Positions 1-7,841 of a stretch of DNA of 64,000 bases are shown here, piece after piece. Position numbers and translations under genes: made by a program. The notes beneath the pieces are model-generated. The model was not told where the DNA came from. It did not search any database and saw nothing but the letters and a program-made list of their open reading frames with translations. Where the stretch lies: positions 124,001 to 188,000 of the forward strand of contig NZ_LQIU01000012.1 in assembly GCF_001499995.1 (NCBI RefSeq), in the 5' to 3' direction. The stretch is from Mycobacterium sp. IS-1496 (lineage in GTDB: Bacteria; Actinomycetota; Actinomycetes; Mycobacteriales; Mycobacteriaceae). The first letter of the stretch is position 1, and every line of letters begins with the position of its first letter.

Positions 1-105
1 GCGGTGAAGTACGGGATCAAGGACGAGGACGGCCGGCAACCACCCTCCTATCGCGACCTGTTCGACGTACATCCGCCTCGACAGTGCACCCATGTGATGC
101 GATGA
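1..105 (+). CDS. C-terminal tail of an unidentified protein (cut by window edge)
   Basis: Frame 1 is open from the window edge to a TGA at 103-105, giving a 34-residue tail rich in charged and Pro residues (ends HPPRQCTHVMR). The next gene starts four bases later in the same direction, which suggests the two are cotranscribed. The tail is too short to place in a family, and I do not recognise it. The possibility that it is a chance open frame cannot be excluded. Confidence 0.5.
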   Translation, partial: AVKYGIKDEDGRQPPSYRDLFDVHPPRQCTHVMR

Positions 106-109
106 GGCC

Positions 110-1012
110 GTGCGGATAGGACTGACCGGCGGGGCCTCTACTGTCGACAAGATCGTGGCGCAGGCGCAGCAGGCCGAAGCCGACGGGTTCTCCGCGCTGT
201 GGTACGCGAGCGCGGTCGCCGGCGATCCGTTGGTGGCGATGGCGATCGCGGGTCGCGCCACCACGTCGATCGAGCTGGGCACCGCGGTGCTGCAGACCTA
301 TCCCTGTCATCCGCTTCTGCAGGCAAACAGGGTGGCGGCGGCCGCCAACGCGATGGGACGCCCCGGTCTGACACTGGGAATCGGGCCGTCCCACGAACCC
401 ATCGTCCGTGATGTGCTGGGGCTGTCCTACGACTATCCGGTGCGCAACACCCGCGAATATCTCCAGATCCTCACCGGCCTGCTCGCGGGGCGCAACGTGG
501 ACGTCGACGGCACCGACTGGACCACGCACAGCTCCGGCCGGATGGCCGCGGTTGATCACCGCGTCCCGGTTCTGCTCTCGGCACTGTCGCCCCGGATGCT
601 GCGGGTCGCCGCGGAACTGACCGACGGCGTGGTGTTATGGCTGGCGTCGGCGACGGTGATCGCCGAACGGATCGTCCCGACGCTCGCCGGCGGCCGCGTC
701 GTGGCGGGGTTGCCGGTCGCGGTACACGACGACGAACGCGAAGCCCGCGAGGCGATCGCCGCGACGGCCGGCGGCTACGAACGAATGGTCAACTACCAGA
801 ACATCATCCGAGCCGGAGGTGGCGCCTCGGCGGCCGACGTCGGCATCGTCGGTGACGAGGAGGCCGTAACCCGACAGCTTGAGGAACTGCTCGCTGCCGG
901 TGCGACCGACGTGTGGGCGCAACCCGTCGCGGTGGGTGCCGACCGGGTGCAGCTGTCGGCGTCGGTGAAACGAACCCGGGCGCTACTCGGTGAGCTGGCG
1001 CGCGCGGGATAG
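110..1012 (+). CDS. LLM-class F420-dependent oxidoreductase
   Basis: This 300-residue protein opens with the beta strand MRIGLTGG and shows the luciferase-like monooxygenase TIM-barrel pattern: an early segment on flux over 'sites' (EADGFSALWYAS), a central 'TLGIGPSHEPIV' strand and a C-terminal half with LLAAGATDVWAQPV. It resembles the mycobacterial F420-dependent subgroup of roughly 300 residues; F420 rather than FMN is inferred from family and taxon. The start is GTG at 110, just after the upstream stop. It would reduce or oxidise an organic substrate in the cytoplasm; the substrate is unknown. It lies upstream of the TetR-dyad cluster but has no dyad of its own. Confidence 0.85.
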   Translation: MRIGLTGGASTVDKIVAQAQQAEADGFSALWYASAVAGDPLVAMAIAGRATTSIELGTAVLQTYPCHPLLQANRVAAAANAMGRPGLTLGIGPSHEPIVRDVLGLSYDYPVRNTREYLQILTGLLAGRNVDVDGTDWTTHSSGRMAAVDHRVPVLLSALSPRMLRVAAELTDGVVLWLASATVIAERIVPTLAGGRVVAGLPVAVHDDEREAREAIAATAGGYERMVNYQNIIRAGGGASAADVGIVGDEEAVTRQLEELLAAGATDVWAQPVAVGADRVQLSASVKRTRALLGELARAG

Positions 1013-1013
1013 T

Positions 1014-1685
1014 TCACTTGCCGCGGGGTCTGGCTCCGCGCCCGTAGGTGATGTCGGCGCGCTCGGGGTTCCACCGGTTGCGGAACACCACATCCGAGAG
1101 CGGCCGACGCCGCACCGGGCCATGGCGGCCGCGCGGCCAGCCCACCACCACGTGACCGGCCAGGAACCATTCGTCCGGGATGCCGACCGCCTCGCGCAAG
1201 GCCTTCTCCCCGCCATAGGACGCCCAGCTGGTGATGCACGCGCCGAGTCCCTGGGCCCGGGCGGCGAGATAGAAGTTCTGCAACGCGGGGTAGATCGAAC
1301 CGCCCTGCAGGAATTCCGACGAGAACTCGTTCTTGTACGCGACGAACAGCACCGAGGTGAACTCGCCGGCACGGTCGTGCAACTCGTAGGTGGCCCGGTT
1401 GTTGCGTGCGGCGCGGCTGTCGTCGTCGGCAGCGGGACGTGTCATCCCGTAGATGGATTCAATTGACTCCAGGGCGATTTGGGCCGCCTGAGCCACCGCG
1501 GCCCGCTGTTGCGCACCGTCGAGGACGATGAACCGCCACAGCTGCGCGTTGGCGCCGTTGGGCGCCCACGTCGCCGCCTGTAGGCAGCGGTCCAGGGTTT
1601 CGGCGCTGACGGGTTCGTCGGTGAACCGCCGGATCGAGCGCGCGGTGGCCATCACTTCCCAGACGTCATCGGTCGGATGCGGCAT
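1014..1685 (-). CDS. Nitroreductase-family FMN oxidoreductase
   Basis: The 223-residue protein has the nitroreductase fold signature: an N-terminal ARSIRRFTDEPV segment whose Arg residues bind FMN phosphate, WAPNGANAQLWRF, and a C-terminal GLGACITSWAS followed by VVVGWPRGR. It is expected to be a cytoplasmic FMN dimer reducing nitro, enone or similar groups with NAD(P)H. The open frame runs much further upstream, but homology begins at MPHPTDD, so ATG 1685 is chosen; GTG 1691 is an alternative. It is divergent from the SDR at 1780 and shares the intergenic region carrying operator A, so it may belong to the same regulon. Confidence 0.85.
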   Translation of the reverse strand: MPHPTDDVWEVMATARSIRRFTDEPVSAETLDRCLQAATWAPNGANAQLWRFIVLDGAQQRAAVAQAAQIALESIESIYGMTRPAADDDSRAARNNRATYELHDRAGEFTSVLFVAYKNEFSSEFLQGGSIYPALQNFYLAARAQGLGACITSWASYGGEKALREAVGIPDEWFLAGHVVVGWPRGRHGPVRRRPLSDVVFRNRWNPERADITYGRGARPRGK

Positions 1686-1733
1686 GTCCACTGGTGTACT
1701 CGACTCAAGCCGGGGTGTCCAGCACCACTGATG

Positions 1734-1749
1734 CTGTACAGTCGTACTG
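1734..1749. promoter_or_regulatory. Operator A, dyad CTGTAC-N4-GTACTG
   Basis: CTGTACAGTCGTACTG lies between the divergent nitroreductase and SDR genes. It matches operators B, C and D in spacing (6-4-6), with one arm imperfect. A TANNNT -10 hexamer, TACAGT at 1737-1742, sits inside it for the rightward promoter, about 35 bases before the SDR start. Binding by the TetR protein encoded at 7842-8474 is inferred. Confidence 0.7.
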
Positions 1750-1779
1750 CACGAGGGCAGACTGAATGGGAGTGATGCT

Positions 1780-2550
1780 GTGAGCGACAGGTTTTCGATG
1801 GACGGCAAGGTTGCCGTCATCACCGGCGGTGGTACCGGCATCGGGCGTGCCTCGGCATTGGTACTGGCCGAACACGGTGCCGACGTGGTGCTGGCCGGAC
1901 GGCGCGCGGAGCCGCTGAAGGAGACGGCTGCCGAGGTCGAGGCGCTGGGTCGGCGCGCCCTGGTGGTGCCGACCGACGTGACCAAGCCCGAGGAGTGCCA
2001 GGCCCTGGTCGACGCCGCGCTCGCCGAGTTCGGGCATGTCGACGTGTTGCTAAACAATGCCGGCGGCGGCGAGACGAAGTCGATGATGAAGTGGACCGAC
2101 GACGAATTCCACCAGGTGCTCGATCTCAACCTGTCCAGTGCGTGGTATCTGTCGCGGGCCGCGGCGAAGGCGATGATCGCGCAGGGCAAGGGCGCGATCG
2201 TCAACATCTCCTCCGGCGCCGGGCTGCTGGCCATGCCGCAGGCGCCGGTCTACGGTGCCGCCAAGGCCGGATTGCAGAATCTGACCGGTTCAATGGCCGC
2301 TGCCTGGACGCGAAAAGGCTTGCGGGTCAACTGCATCGCGTGCGGAGCGGTCCGCACCCCCGGACTGGAAGCTGACGCGAAGCGGCAGGGCTTCGACATC
2401 GACATGATCGGCCAGACCAATGGATCCGGCCGGATCGCCGAGGCCGACGAAATCGGTTACGGTGTCCTCTTCTTCGCCTCCGATGCCTCGAGTTACTGCT
2501 CGGGGCAGACGCTCTACATGCACGGTGGCCCCGGACCGGCGGGGGTCTGA
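1780..2550 (+). CDS. SDR-family oxidoreductase
   Basis: Classical short-chain dehydrogenase of 256 residues. The cofactor motif TGGGTGIG is at residues 15-22, NNAG at 92-95, the catalytic Ser near 144-145, and the YxxxK pair at Tyr158/Lys162. The GTG start at 1780 has GGGAG seven bases upstream; ATG 1798 is a weaker alternative. It probably oxidises an alcohol or reduces a ketone with NAD(P)(H) in the cytoplasm. It is followed two bases later by the VOC-fold gene, so the pair is one operon under operator A. The substrate is not identifiable from sequence. Confidence 0.9.
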   Translation: MSDRFSMDGKVAVITGGGTGIGRASALVLAEHGADVVLAGRRAEPLKETAAEVEALGRRALVVPTDVTKPEECQALVDAALAEFGHVDVLLNNAGGGETKSMMKWTDDEFHQVLDLNLSSAWYLSRAAAKAMIAQGKGAIVNISSGAGLLAMPQAPVYGAAKAGLQNLTGSMAAAWTRKGLRVNCIACGAVRTPGLEADAKRQGFDIDMIGQTNGSGRIAEADEIGYGVLFFASDASSYCSGQTLYMHGGPGPAGV

Positions 2551-2552
2551 GC

Positions 2553-2981
2553 ATGGACGTCAGCCACGTCGGTGTCCGGGTGCGTGATCTGGACGCGTCG
2601 GTCAAGTTCTATGAAGCGCTGGGGTTCGCCGAGGTCAAGCGGCTGACCGTGCCCGACGGAATGGCCGAAGGCCTGCTCGGGTTGGCTCGGCCGATCGGGT
2701 TCGAGGCTGTCTACCTGCGCAACGGCGGTGTCGTGCTGCAGCTGCTGACGTTCTCCGGACACCCGGCGCCCGACGAGCCCGAGCGGGGCATGGTCGGGGC
2801 CGGCCTGACCCACCTGTCGATCGCGGTCTCGGATCTGGCCGCGGCGCAGGAGGCGGTGACCGCGGCCGGGGGTTCCGTGGTGGCCGATCCCGGCGGCGGA
2901 TTCGCCTGCATGGTCCGCGATCCCGACGGTCAGCTGCTCGAGCTGGTCAACGAACGGGTGCGTCCGGTACCTGCGTCCTGA
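2553..2981 (+). CDS. VOC-family (glyoxalase/extradiol dioxygenase fold) protein
   Basis: The 142-residue protein has two beta-alpha-beta-beta-beta modules of the vicinal oxygen chelate fold: MDVSHVGVRVRDLDASVKFY at the N terminus and LTHLSIAVSDLAAAQEAV in the second half, ending DPDGQLLELV. A metal site of the His/His/Glu type is plausible (His5, a second His near residue 88, Glu near the C terminus). Members include glyoxalases, epimerases and ring-cleavage dioxygenases, so the exact reaction is open. It is cotranscribed with the SDR upstream and converges on the LLM gene at 3004. Confidence 0.85.
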   Translation: MDVSHVGVRVRDLDASVKFYEALGFAEVKRLTVPDGMAEGLLGLARPIGFEAVYLRNGGVVLQLLTFSGHPAPDEPERGMVGAGLTHLSIAVSDLAAAQEAVTAAGGSVVADPGGGFACMVRDPDGQLLELVNERVRPVPAS

Positions 2982-3003
2982 GGCGCACCGGGGCGGCCAC
3001 CGG

Positions 3004-3855
3004 TCAACGGAGCTCGGTGGCCAACTCCGCGTACCGGTCCAAGAACTCCCACGACGACGCGACGTCGTCGCCGTTGCGCCGACCACCTCCGACCACGACC
3101 CGGTTGAACCCGAGATCCCGGTACCGGGCCAGCCGGTTCGCCGACGGGTCACCCCACGCCATCACCGTCAGGTCCAGTTCGGCCGGATTCCGGCCGGCCT
3201 CCTCGGCGCGCCGGCGGAACTCCGCCACCGCGGCAGGGAGATCCCGGTACGCCGCGTCGCCGGGCAGCCAGCCGTCGGCCCACGGTAGACACTCACCGAT
3301 CGCCTTGGGCCCGGTGGCCGCGGCAAGCAGTGGCGGGCCGGGCCGCTGCGCCGGTTTGGGGTGGCACCACACCGGCTCGAAGTCGAAGAACTCGCCGTGG
3401 TGTTCGGCCTCGTCCTGGGTCCACAGCGTGTGCAGCGCGGCCACCATGTCCGTGAGTGCCTTGTAGCGGTCCGCCCATGCGATCGGGCTCGTGACCGCGA
3501 GCTCGGCGCGCACGCCGACACCGATCCCCAACACCACCCGGCCATCGCTGAACTGGTCCAGAGTCGCCACCTGCTTGGCGAACGTGAACAATTCGTGTTC
3601 CAGCGGCAGGGCGACCGCGGTGCCGAGACGCAGCGTGGACGTATTCTGCGCGGCGGCCAGCAGCGACAGCAGGGGGTCCCAGATCCGCTGCTGGGCGTGC
3701 AGCAGCGCCGCAGGCATGCTGCCTGCGGCCGACACCGGGATCTGGGGATGCTCGCCCACCCACAACGATTCGAAGCCCCGCTGTTCCAGCTCAACGGCCA
3801 GGACGCCGGGGGCAATGTCAGCAGGGGTGTTCATGCTGACGAATCCGATGTACAT
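3004..3855 (-). CDS. LLM-class F420-dependent oxidoreductase
   Basis: The 283-residue protein starts MYIGFVSMNTPADI and carries SLWVGEHPQIPVS, LRLGTAVALPLEHEL and RVVLGIGVG, the usual strand pattern of the luciferase-like superfamily in the F420-dependent mycobacterial branch. ATG 3855 is preceded by a good Shine-Dalgarno (GGGAGAG on this strand). The gene is divergent from the P450, and the perfect palindrome of operator B lies between them; the minus strand of that palindrome also contains a TACGAT -10 element. It is likely coexpressed with the P450 in the same catabolic scheme. The substrate is unknown. Confidence 0.85.
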   Translation of the reverse strand: MYIGFVSMNTPADIAPGVLAVELEQRGFESLWVGEHPQIPVSAAGSMPAALLHAQQRIWDPLLSLLAAAQNTSTLRLGTAVALPLEHELFTFAKQVATLDQFSDGRVVLGIGVGVRAELAVTSPIAWADRYKALTDMVAALHTLWTQDEAEHHGEFFDFEPVWCHPKPAQRPGPPLLAAATGPKAIGECLPWADGWLPGDAAYRDLPAAVAEFRRRAEEAGRNPAELDLTVMAWGDPSANRLARYRDLGFNRVVVGGGRRNGDDVASSWEFLDRYAELATELR

Positions 3856-3882
3856 CGACTCTCCCTCACGCGGCGGCTTGTG

Positions 3883-3898
3883 CTGTACGATCGTACAG
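3883..3898. promoter_or_regulatory. Operator B, perfect palindrome with -10 on both strands
   Basis: CTGTACGATCGTACAG is a perfect 16-bp palindrome that ends on the base before the P450 GTG start. TACGAT (3886-3891) fits a mycobacterial -10 and, because the site is palindromic, the same hexamer exists on the other strand for the divergent LLM gene. The rightward transcript would begin at or within a base or two of the GTG, i.e. leaderless. A bound repressor would cover both -10 boxes. Confidence 0.8.
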
Positions 3899-5080
3899 GT
3901 GAGCGGCTTGCGTTACGACCCTTATGACGTCGAGATCGATGTCGATCCGTATCCGGTGTACCGGCGGCTGCGCGAGGAAGCGCCGCTGTACTACGACGAG
4001 AAGTTCGACTTCTGGGCGCTGAGCCGTTTCGACGACGTGGAATCCGCGCTGAAGGACGTCGACAACCTCAGCAACGCCAAGGGTGACATCCTCGAGGTGG
4101 TCAAGGCCGAACCGGTCATGCCCGAGGGTGTGTTCATCAACGAGGATCCGCCGGTGCACACGGTGCACCGACTGCTGGTGGCACGGGCGTTCACGCCGCG
4201 CAAGATGAATGCTATCGAGGAGCAGATCAGGGCGTTCTGCGCAGCCTGCCTGGATCCGCTGACCGGCGGCGACCGCTTCGACTTCACCCTCGACCTGGGT
4301 TCGGAGATGCCGATGCGGGTGATCGGCATGCTGGTCGGGATGCCGGACGAGTTGCAGCGCAGCGTCCGCAAGGTCGCCGGTGCGCGGCTGCGCAACAAAC
4401 CGGGCGAGCCGCTGCCGGTGAAGAAGGACAACTACTTCAACGGCAACATGTTTCGTGACTACGTCGCGTGGCGGAAGGACAATCCCTCCGACGATCTGGT
4501 GACCGAGTTGCTCAACGTCGAGTTCGACGACGTCGACGGCCGGCGCCGCAAGCTGCGCAGCGAGGAGTTGCTGGTGTTCCTCGGTGTCATCGCCAACGCG
4601 GGCACCGAGACGGTGGGCCGGTTGTTCGGCTGGCTCGGCAAGGTGCTCGCCGACCATCCGGATCAGCGCCGCGAACTCGCGGCCGACCCGTCGCTGATCC
4701 CCGGGGCCATCGAGGAAGTGCTGCGCATCGAGCCGCCGGTGCACAACATCGCACGTTATGTCGCCAACGACGTCGAGTTCCACGGGCAGACTGTGCCGGC
4801 CGGCAGTGCGCTGCTGCTGATGGCGGGCGCGGCCAACCGGGACGAGCGCAGATTCGACGATCCGGACCGATTCGACATCCGGCGCAACCCCAACCATCTG
4901 ACCTTCGGTCGGGGCGCGCACTTCTGCCTCGGCACATCGCTCGCCCGGATCGAGGGCCGGGTCGCGCTGGAAGAGATCTTGAAGCGCTGGCCGGACTGGA
5001 CCATCGACGAGCAGAACGCCGTCCGTGCGCCCACCGCCACCGTGCGGGGCTGGGATTCGATGCCGGCGATCGTCGGTTAG
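3899..5080 (+). CDS. Cytochrome P450
   Basis: Soluble bacterial class I P450 of 393 residues. It has the heme-binding loop FGRGAHFCLG with thiolate Cys343, the K-helix ExxR at Glu273-Arg276, and an I-helix stretch NAGTET near residue 236. It needs a ferredoxin and reductase, none of which is encoded nearby. GTG 3899 is chosen because it follows operator B directly and gives normal P450 length; the open frame extending upstream is antisense to the LLM gene. It is convergent with the SDR at 5077, overlapping it by four bases. It probably hydroxylates a hydrophobic carbon substrate; the CYP family cannot be assigned by eye. Confidence 0.95.
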   Translation: MSGLRYDPYDVEIDVDPYPVYRRLREEAPLYYDEKFDFWALSRFDDVESALKDVDNLSNAKGDILEVVKAEPVMPEGVFINEDPPVHTVHRLLVARAFTPRKMNAIEEQIRAFCAACLDPLTGGDRFDFTLDLGSEMPMRVIGMLVGMPDELQRSVRKVAGARLRNKPGEPLPVKKDNYFNGNMFRDYVAWRKDNPSDDLVTELLNVEFDDVDGRRRKLRSEELLVFLGVIANAGTETVGRLFGWLGKVLADHPDQRRELAADPSLIPGAIEEVLRIEPPVHNIARYVANDVEFHGQTVPAGSALLLMAGAANRDERRFDDPDRFDIRRNPNHLTFGRGAHFCLGTSLARIEGRVALEEILKRWPDWTIDEQNAVRAPTATVRGWDSMPAIVG

Positions 5081-5862
5081 CGCGGGCGCACCGGCACGTT
5101 GAGACGGCTGTCCGGGCCCGGTACCACGCCGAACTTCATGGGCCACGGCGGTTTTCCGTGCTGCGCCACCCAGCAGGTGCCGGTGGTGTCCTGCGGGGCG
5201 GCCAGTGCCGTCAGCACGGCGTCGGCGATCGCCTCGGGTTCCATGACGGGCACACCGATGCGTTCGACTAGGGAGCGTCGGTCGCCCAGGACGCCGGTCT
5301 CGGTGATGCCGGGGCAGATGGTGTGCACCACAATGCATTCGGCGGCCAGGCTGGGGGCGACCGACCGCATGAACCCGACCACGCCGTGCTTGCCCAGCGC
5401 ATAGACGGGATCGGGATACCAGGGCATCAATCCGGCCAGCGATGCCGTCGCCAGGATGGCGCGATCGGCGGAACCTCCCAGCGATCGCATGGTCCGCACC
5501 GCCGCGCGGGCGCCGAACACCACACCGTCGAGGTTGACGCCTACCGACCGGCGGTACTGGGCCAGGTCGAGTGAGCCGATGTCACCGGACCAGTCGATGG
5601 TGATGCCGGCGTTGAGGAACGCGAGATCCAGCCCGCCGAGTCGATCGGCACACGCCGCGAACGCCGCATCCACCTGATCGGGATCGGTGACGTCACAGGC
5701 CAATCCGGCACCTCCGAGCGGCTCGGCGACCGCCTCGGCCGCCGAACCGTCGATGTCGACCACGCACACCCGCATGCCCACGGCGGCCAACCGGACGGCG
5801 GTCGCGCGCCCGATCCCCGACGCGCCGCCGGTCACCAGCGCGACGCGTCCCGTGAGCTTCAC
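5077..5862 (-). CDS. SDR-family oxidoreductase
   Basis: Classical SDR of 261 residues starting MKLTGRVALV. TGGASGIG is at residues 11-18, LNAG at 83-86, Ser141, and Tyr154/Lys158 as YxxxK. Asp at the end of beta 2 (VVDIDG, residues 35-40) favours NAD over NADP. The start is GTG 5862, four bases after the stop of the NTF2-like gene, so the two are an operon read leftward from the region of operator C. Predicted role: oxidation of a hydroxyl made by the oxygenases of the cluster, by inference from context. Confidence 0.9.
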   Translation of the reverse strand: MKLTGRVALVTGGASGIGRATAVRLAAVGMRVCVVDIDGSAAEAVAEPLGGAGLACDVTDPDQVDAAFAACADRLGGLDLAFLNAGITIDWSGDIGSLDLAQYRRSVGVNLDGVVFGARAAVRTMRSLGGSADRAILATASLAGLMPWYPDPVYALGKHGVVGFMRSVAPSLAAECIVVHTICPGITETGVLGDRRSLVERIGVPVMEPEAIADAVLTALAAPQDTTGTCWVAQHGKPPWPMKFGVVPGPDSRLNVPVRPR

Positions 5863-5866
5863 GCCG

Positions 5867-6421
5867 TCACCACCGGTCGACAGGATCGTCCAGTTTCAGC
5901 GGGCGGAGATAGGAGGCGTCGGTCTTGTCCCACGCGCCCTTGATGAATCCCTTGACCGCGCCTTTTCCGAGGATCGACGAGTCGCCGCTGATCATCCACT
6001 CGATGGTGCATCGGCGCAGTGCGATCTTCCAGACGCCGTCGCGACGTTCCAGGCGGTCGATGTAGCGGCCACCCATCAGTGACACGATCTTGCCGCCCTT
6101 GACCCGCATCGCACCCATCACGTAGCTCTCGGCGTGGGCGACGTCGCCGTCGATCTCGCAGGTGTGGGTGGTGACGTTGTGGAGATGGTCCTCGAAGACG
6201 GCGGTGTGGGCGGCATTGGCCCAGTCGCCGTACTCGGGGCCGGTCTTGACGGTCGGTCCGTGCTCGTCGATGCCGTCTTCGAAATACACGCTGCCCATGA
6301 GTTCGGCGTCGTGGCGGTCGTGCCCGCGGGCCTGGTTCATCACGCAGTCGAGGACTGCGGTGCGGTCCTCGAGGTACTGCACGCGCTTGCGAAGCTGTTC
6401 TAGTTCATCGGAATCGGGCAC
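5867..6421 (-). CDS. SnoaL/NTF2-like protein
   Basis: The 184-residue protein begins with a coiled-coil-like segment (DELEQLRKRVQYLEDRTAVLDCV) and then the SnoaL_4-type alpha+beta barrel: HDRHDAELMGSVYFEDGI, HNVTTHTCEIDGDVAHAESYV and DGVWKIALRRCTIEW. Family members act as small dehydratases, isomerases or hydroxylase subunits, often in steroid or polyketide metabolism; no reaction can be assigned here. GTG 6421 is taken as start. It shares the intergenic region holding operator C with the divergent NtaA-type monooxygenase. Confidence 0.8.
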   Translation of the reverse strand: MPDSDELEQLRKRVQYLEDRTAVLDCVMNQARGHDRHDAELMGSVYFEDGIDEHGPTVKTGPEYGDWANAAHTAVFEDHLHNVTTHTCEIDGDVAHAESYVMGAMRVKGGKIVSLMGGRYIDRLERRDGVWKIALRRCTIEWMISGDSSILGKGAVKGFIKGAWDKTDASYLRPLKLDDPVDRW

Positions 6422-6447
6422 AGATCTGTCCTTCCACAACGATTGCC

Positions 6448-6463
6448 TTGTACGAGTGTATAG
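6448..6463. promoter_or_regulatory. Operator C, dyad TTGTAC-N4-GTATAG
   Basis: TTGTACGAGTGTATAG keeps the 6-4-6 layout of operators A, B and D with one change in each arm. TAGCAT at 6461-6466 is a TANNNT -10 placed seven bases before ATG 6473, consistent with a leaderless transcript of the monooxygenase. The site is also 27 bases from the divergent NTF2-like start. Confidence 0.6.
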
Positions 6464-6472
6464 CATGAACTG

Positions 6473-7840
6473 ATGGACAAACGCATGATCTTCACCCTGC
6501 TGGTGATGGACTCGATCGGGCACAACTTCCACGGCAGCTGGCGCCACCCGGACGCGCGGAATCGCGAGTACAAGGAGTTCGACCTGTGGGTCGACCTGGC
6601 CAAGAAGGCCGAGCGGGCCAAGGTCGACGCATTCTTCTTCACCGACGTGATGGGTGTGCAGGGCGAATACAACGGCTCGCGCGACATCGTGTTCGAAATG
6701 GCGATGAACGTTCCGATCGCCGACTGCACCATGTTGATCCCGGCACTGGCCCAACAGACCGACGACATCGGCTTCCTGTACACCAGTTCGGTCATCTCGC
6801 ACCACCCGTTCGTGTTCGCCCGGGCGGCATCGAGTCTCGATCAGCTGTCGAACGGCCGGATCGGGTGGAACATCGTGACCTCGGCCAACGAGAAGGCCTT
6901 TCGTAACCTCGGCCTGCCGGGCAATCTCTCGCACGACGAGCGCTACGCCTGGGCGCAGGAATACGTCGACGTCACCTACAAGCTGTGGGAGGGCTCGTGG
7001 GACGACGACGCGATCGTCAACGATCCCGGGAAGGGTGTGTACGCCGACCCGTCGAAGGTTCACGACATCAACCACAAGGGTGAGCGGTACAGCGTCGAGG
7101 GTTTCAACCTGATGGAGCCCTCACCGCAGCGCACCCCGGTGCTCGCCCAGGCCGGCGGCTCACCGGCGGGCCTCGACTTCGCGAGCAAACACGCCGAATT
7201 GATGTTCCTGTCGGCGTTCTCGCTGGAGACCATCGCCCAGCAGGTCGGTGCGGTCCGAGAGTTGGCTCGGGCCAAGGGCCGTCAGGACGGCGACATCCTG
7301 TTCCTGCAGGGCATGATGTTCGTGATCGGATCGACCGACGAAGAGGCCTACCGCAAGTGGGGTGAACTCGAGGAGTGGCGCAGCCCGGAGGCGCAGACGG
7401 CGTACTTCTCCAGCCTCAGCGGGATGGACCTGGGCCGATACGACTCGGCGACCCCGCTGGAGGACATCCTCGACGAGATCCCCGGAATCCAGGGAGCTTT
7501 CCTGGCGGTGATCAACGCGTGGCCCGAAGGTTCCAAACCGACCATCAAGGACTTCTTGACCTCGCTGTCGTTGCCGCAGATGGTGGTCGGATCGCCGGAG
7601 ACCATTGCGGGCCGGCTTCGTGAGTATCAGGGTGCCGGTGTGGACGGTGTGCAGGTGATGAACGCGCTGATGCCCAACAGCTATGAGGAGTTCTTCGAGC
7701 ATCTGGTGCCGGTGTTACAGGACCAGTGCATCATGCAGAAGGAGTATCAGCCGGGAACGTTGCGGGAGAAGCTGTTCGGGCACACAGCTGACATCTCGGA
7801 GCGGCACCCGGCGCACGGGTACCGGGGGATGTTCTGCTAG
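6473..7840 (+). CDS. NtaA/SnaA/DszA-type flavin-dependent monooxygenase
   Basis: The 455-residue protein belongs to the longer branch of the luciferase superfamily: the N terminus contains GHNFHGSWRHPDARN, then FDLWVDLAKKAERAKVDAFFFTD, IGWNIVTSANEKAFRNLG, and PVLAQAGGSPAGLDFASKHAEL. These are hallmarks of FMNH2-dependent two-component monooxygenases acting on nitrilotriacetate, EDTA, dibenzothiophene sulfone or pristinamycin. A separate flavin reductase is required and is not obvious nearby, though the nitroreductase-family protein could supply reduced flavin. It lies under operator C and ends one base before the convergent TetR gene. Substrate unknown. Confidence 0.9.
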   Translation: MDKRMIFTLLVMDSIGHNFHGSWRHPDARNREYKEFDLWVDLAKKAERAKVDAFFFTDVMGVQGEYNGSRDIVFEMAMNVPIADCTMLIPALAQQTDDIGFLYTSSVISHHPFVFARAASSLDQLSNGRIGWNIVTSANEKAFRNLGLPGNLSHDERYAWAQEYVDVTYKLWEGSWDDDAIVNDPGKGVYADPSKVHDINHKGERYSVEGFNLMEPSPQRTPVLAQAGGSPAGLDFASKHAELMFLSAFSLETIAQQVGAVRELARAKGRQDGDILFLQGMMFVIGSTDEEAYRKWGELEEWRSPEAQTAYFSSLSGMDLGRYDSATPLEDILDEIPGIQGAFLAVINAWPEGSKPTIKDFLTSLSLPQMVVGSPETIAGRLREYQGAGVDGVQVMNALMPNSYEEFFEHLVPVLQDQCIMQKEYQPGTLREKLFGHTADISERHPAHGYRGMFC

Positions 7841-7841
7841 A

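Noticed and set aside
3491-3898. P450 with a 136-residue N-terminal extension
   Set aside because: The extension is antisense to the LLM gene; GTG 3899 after the operator gives normal P450 length.
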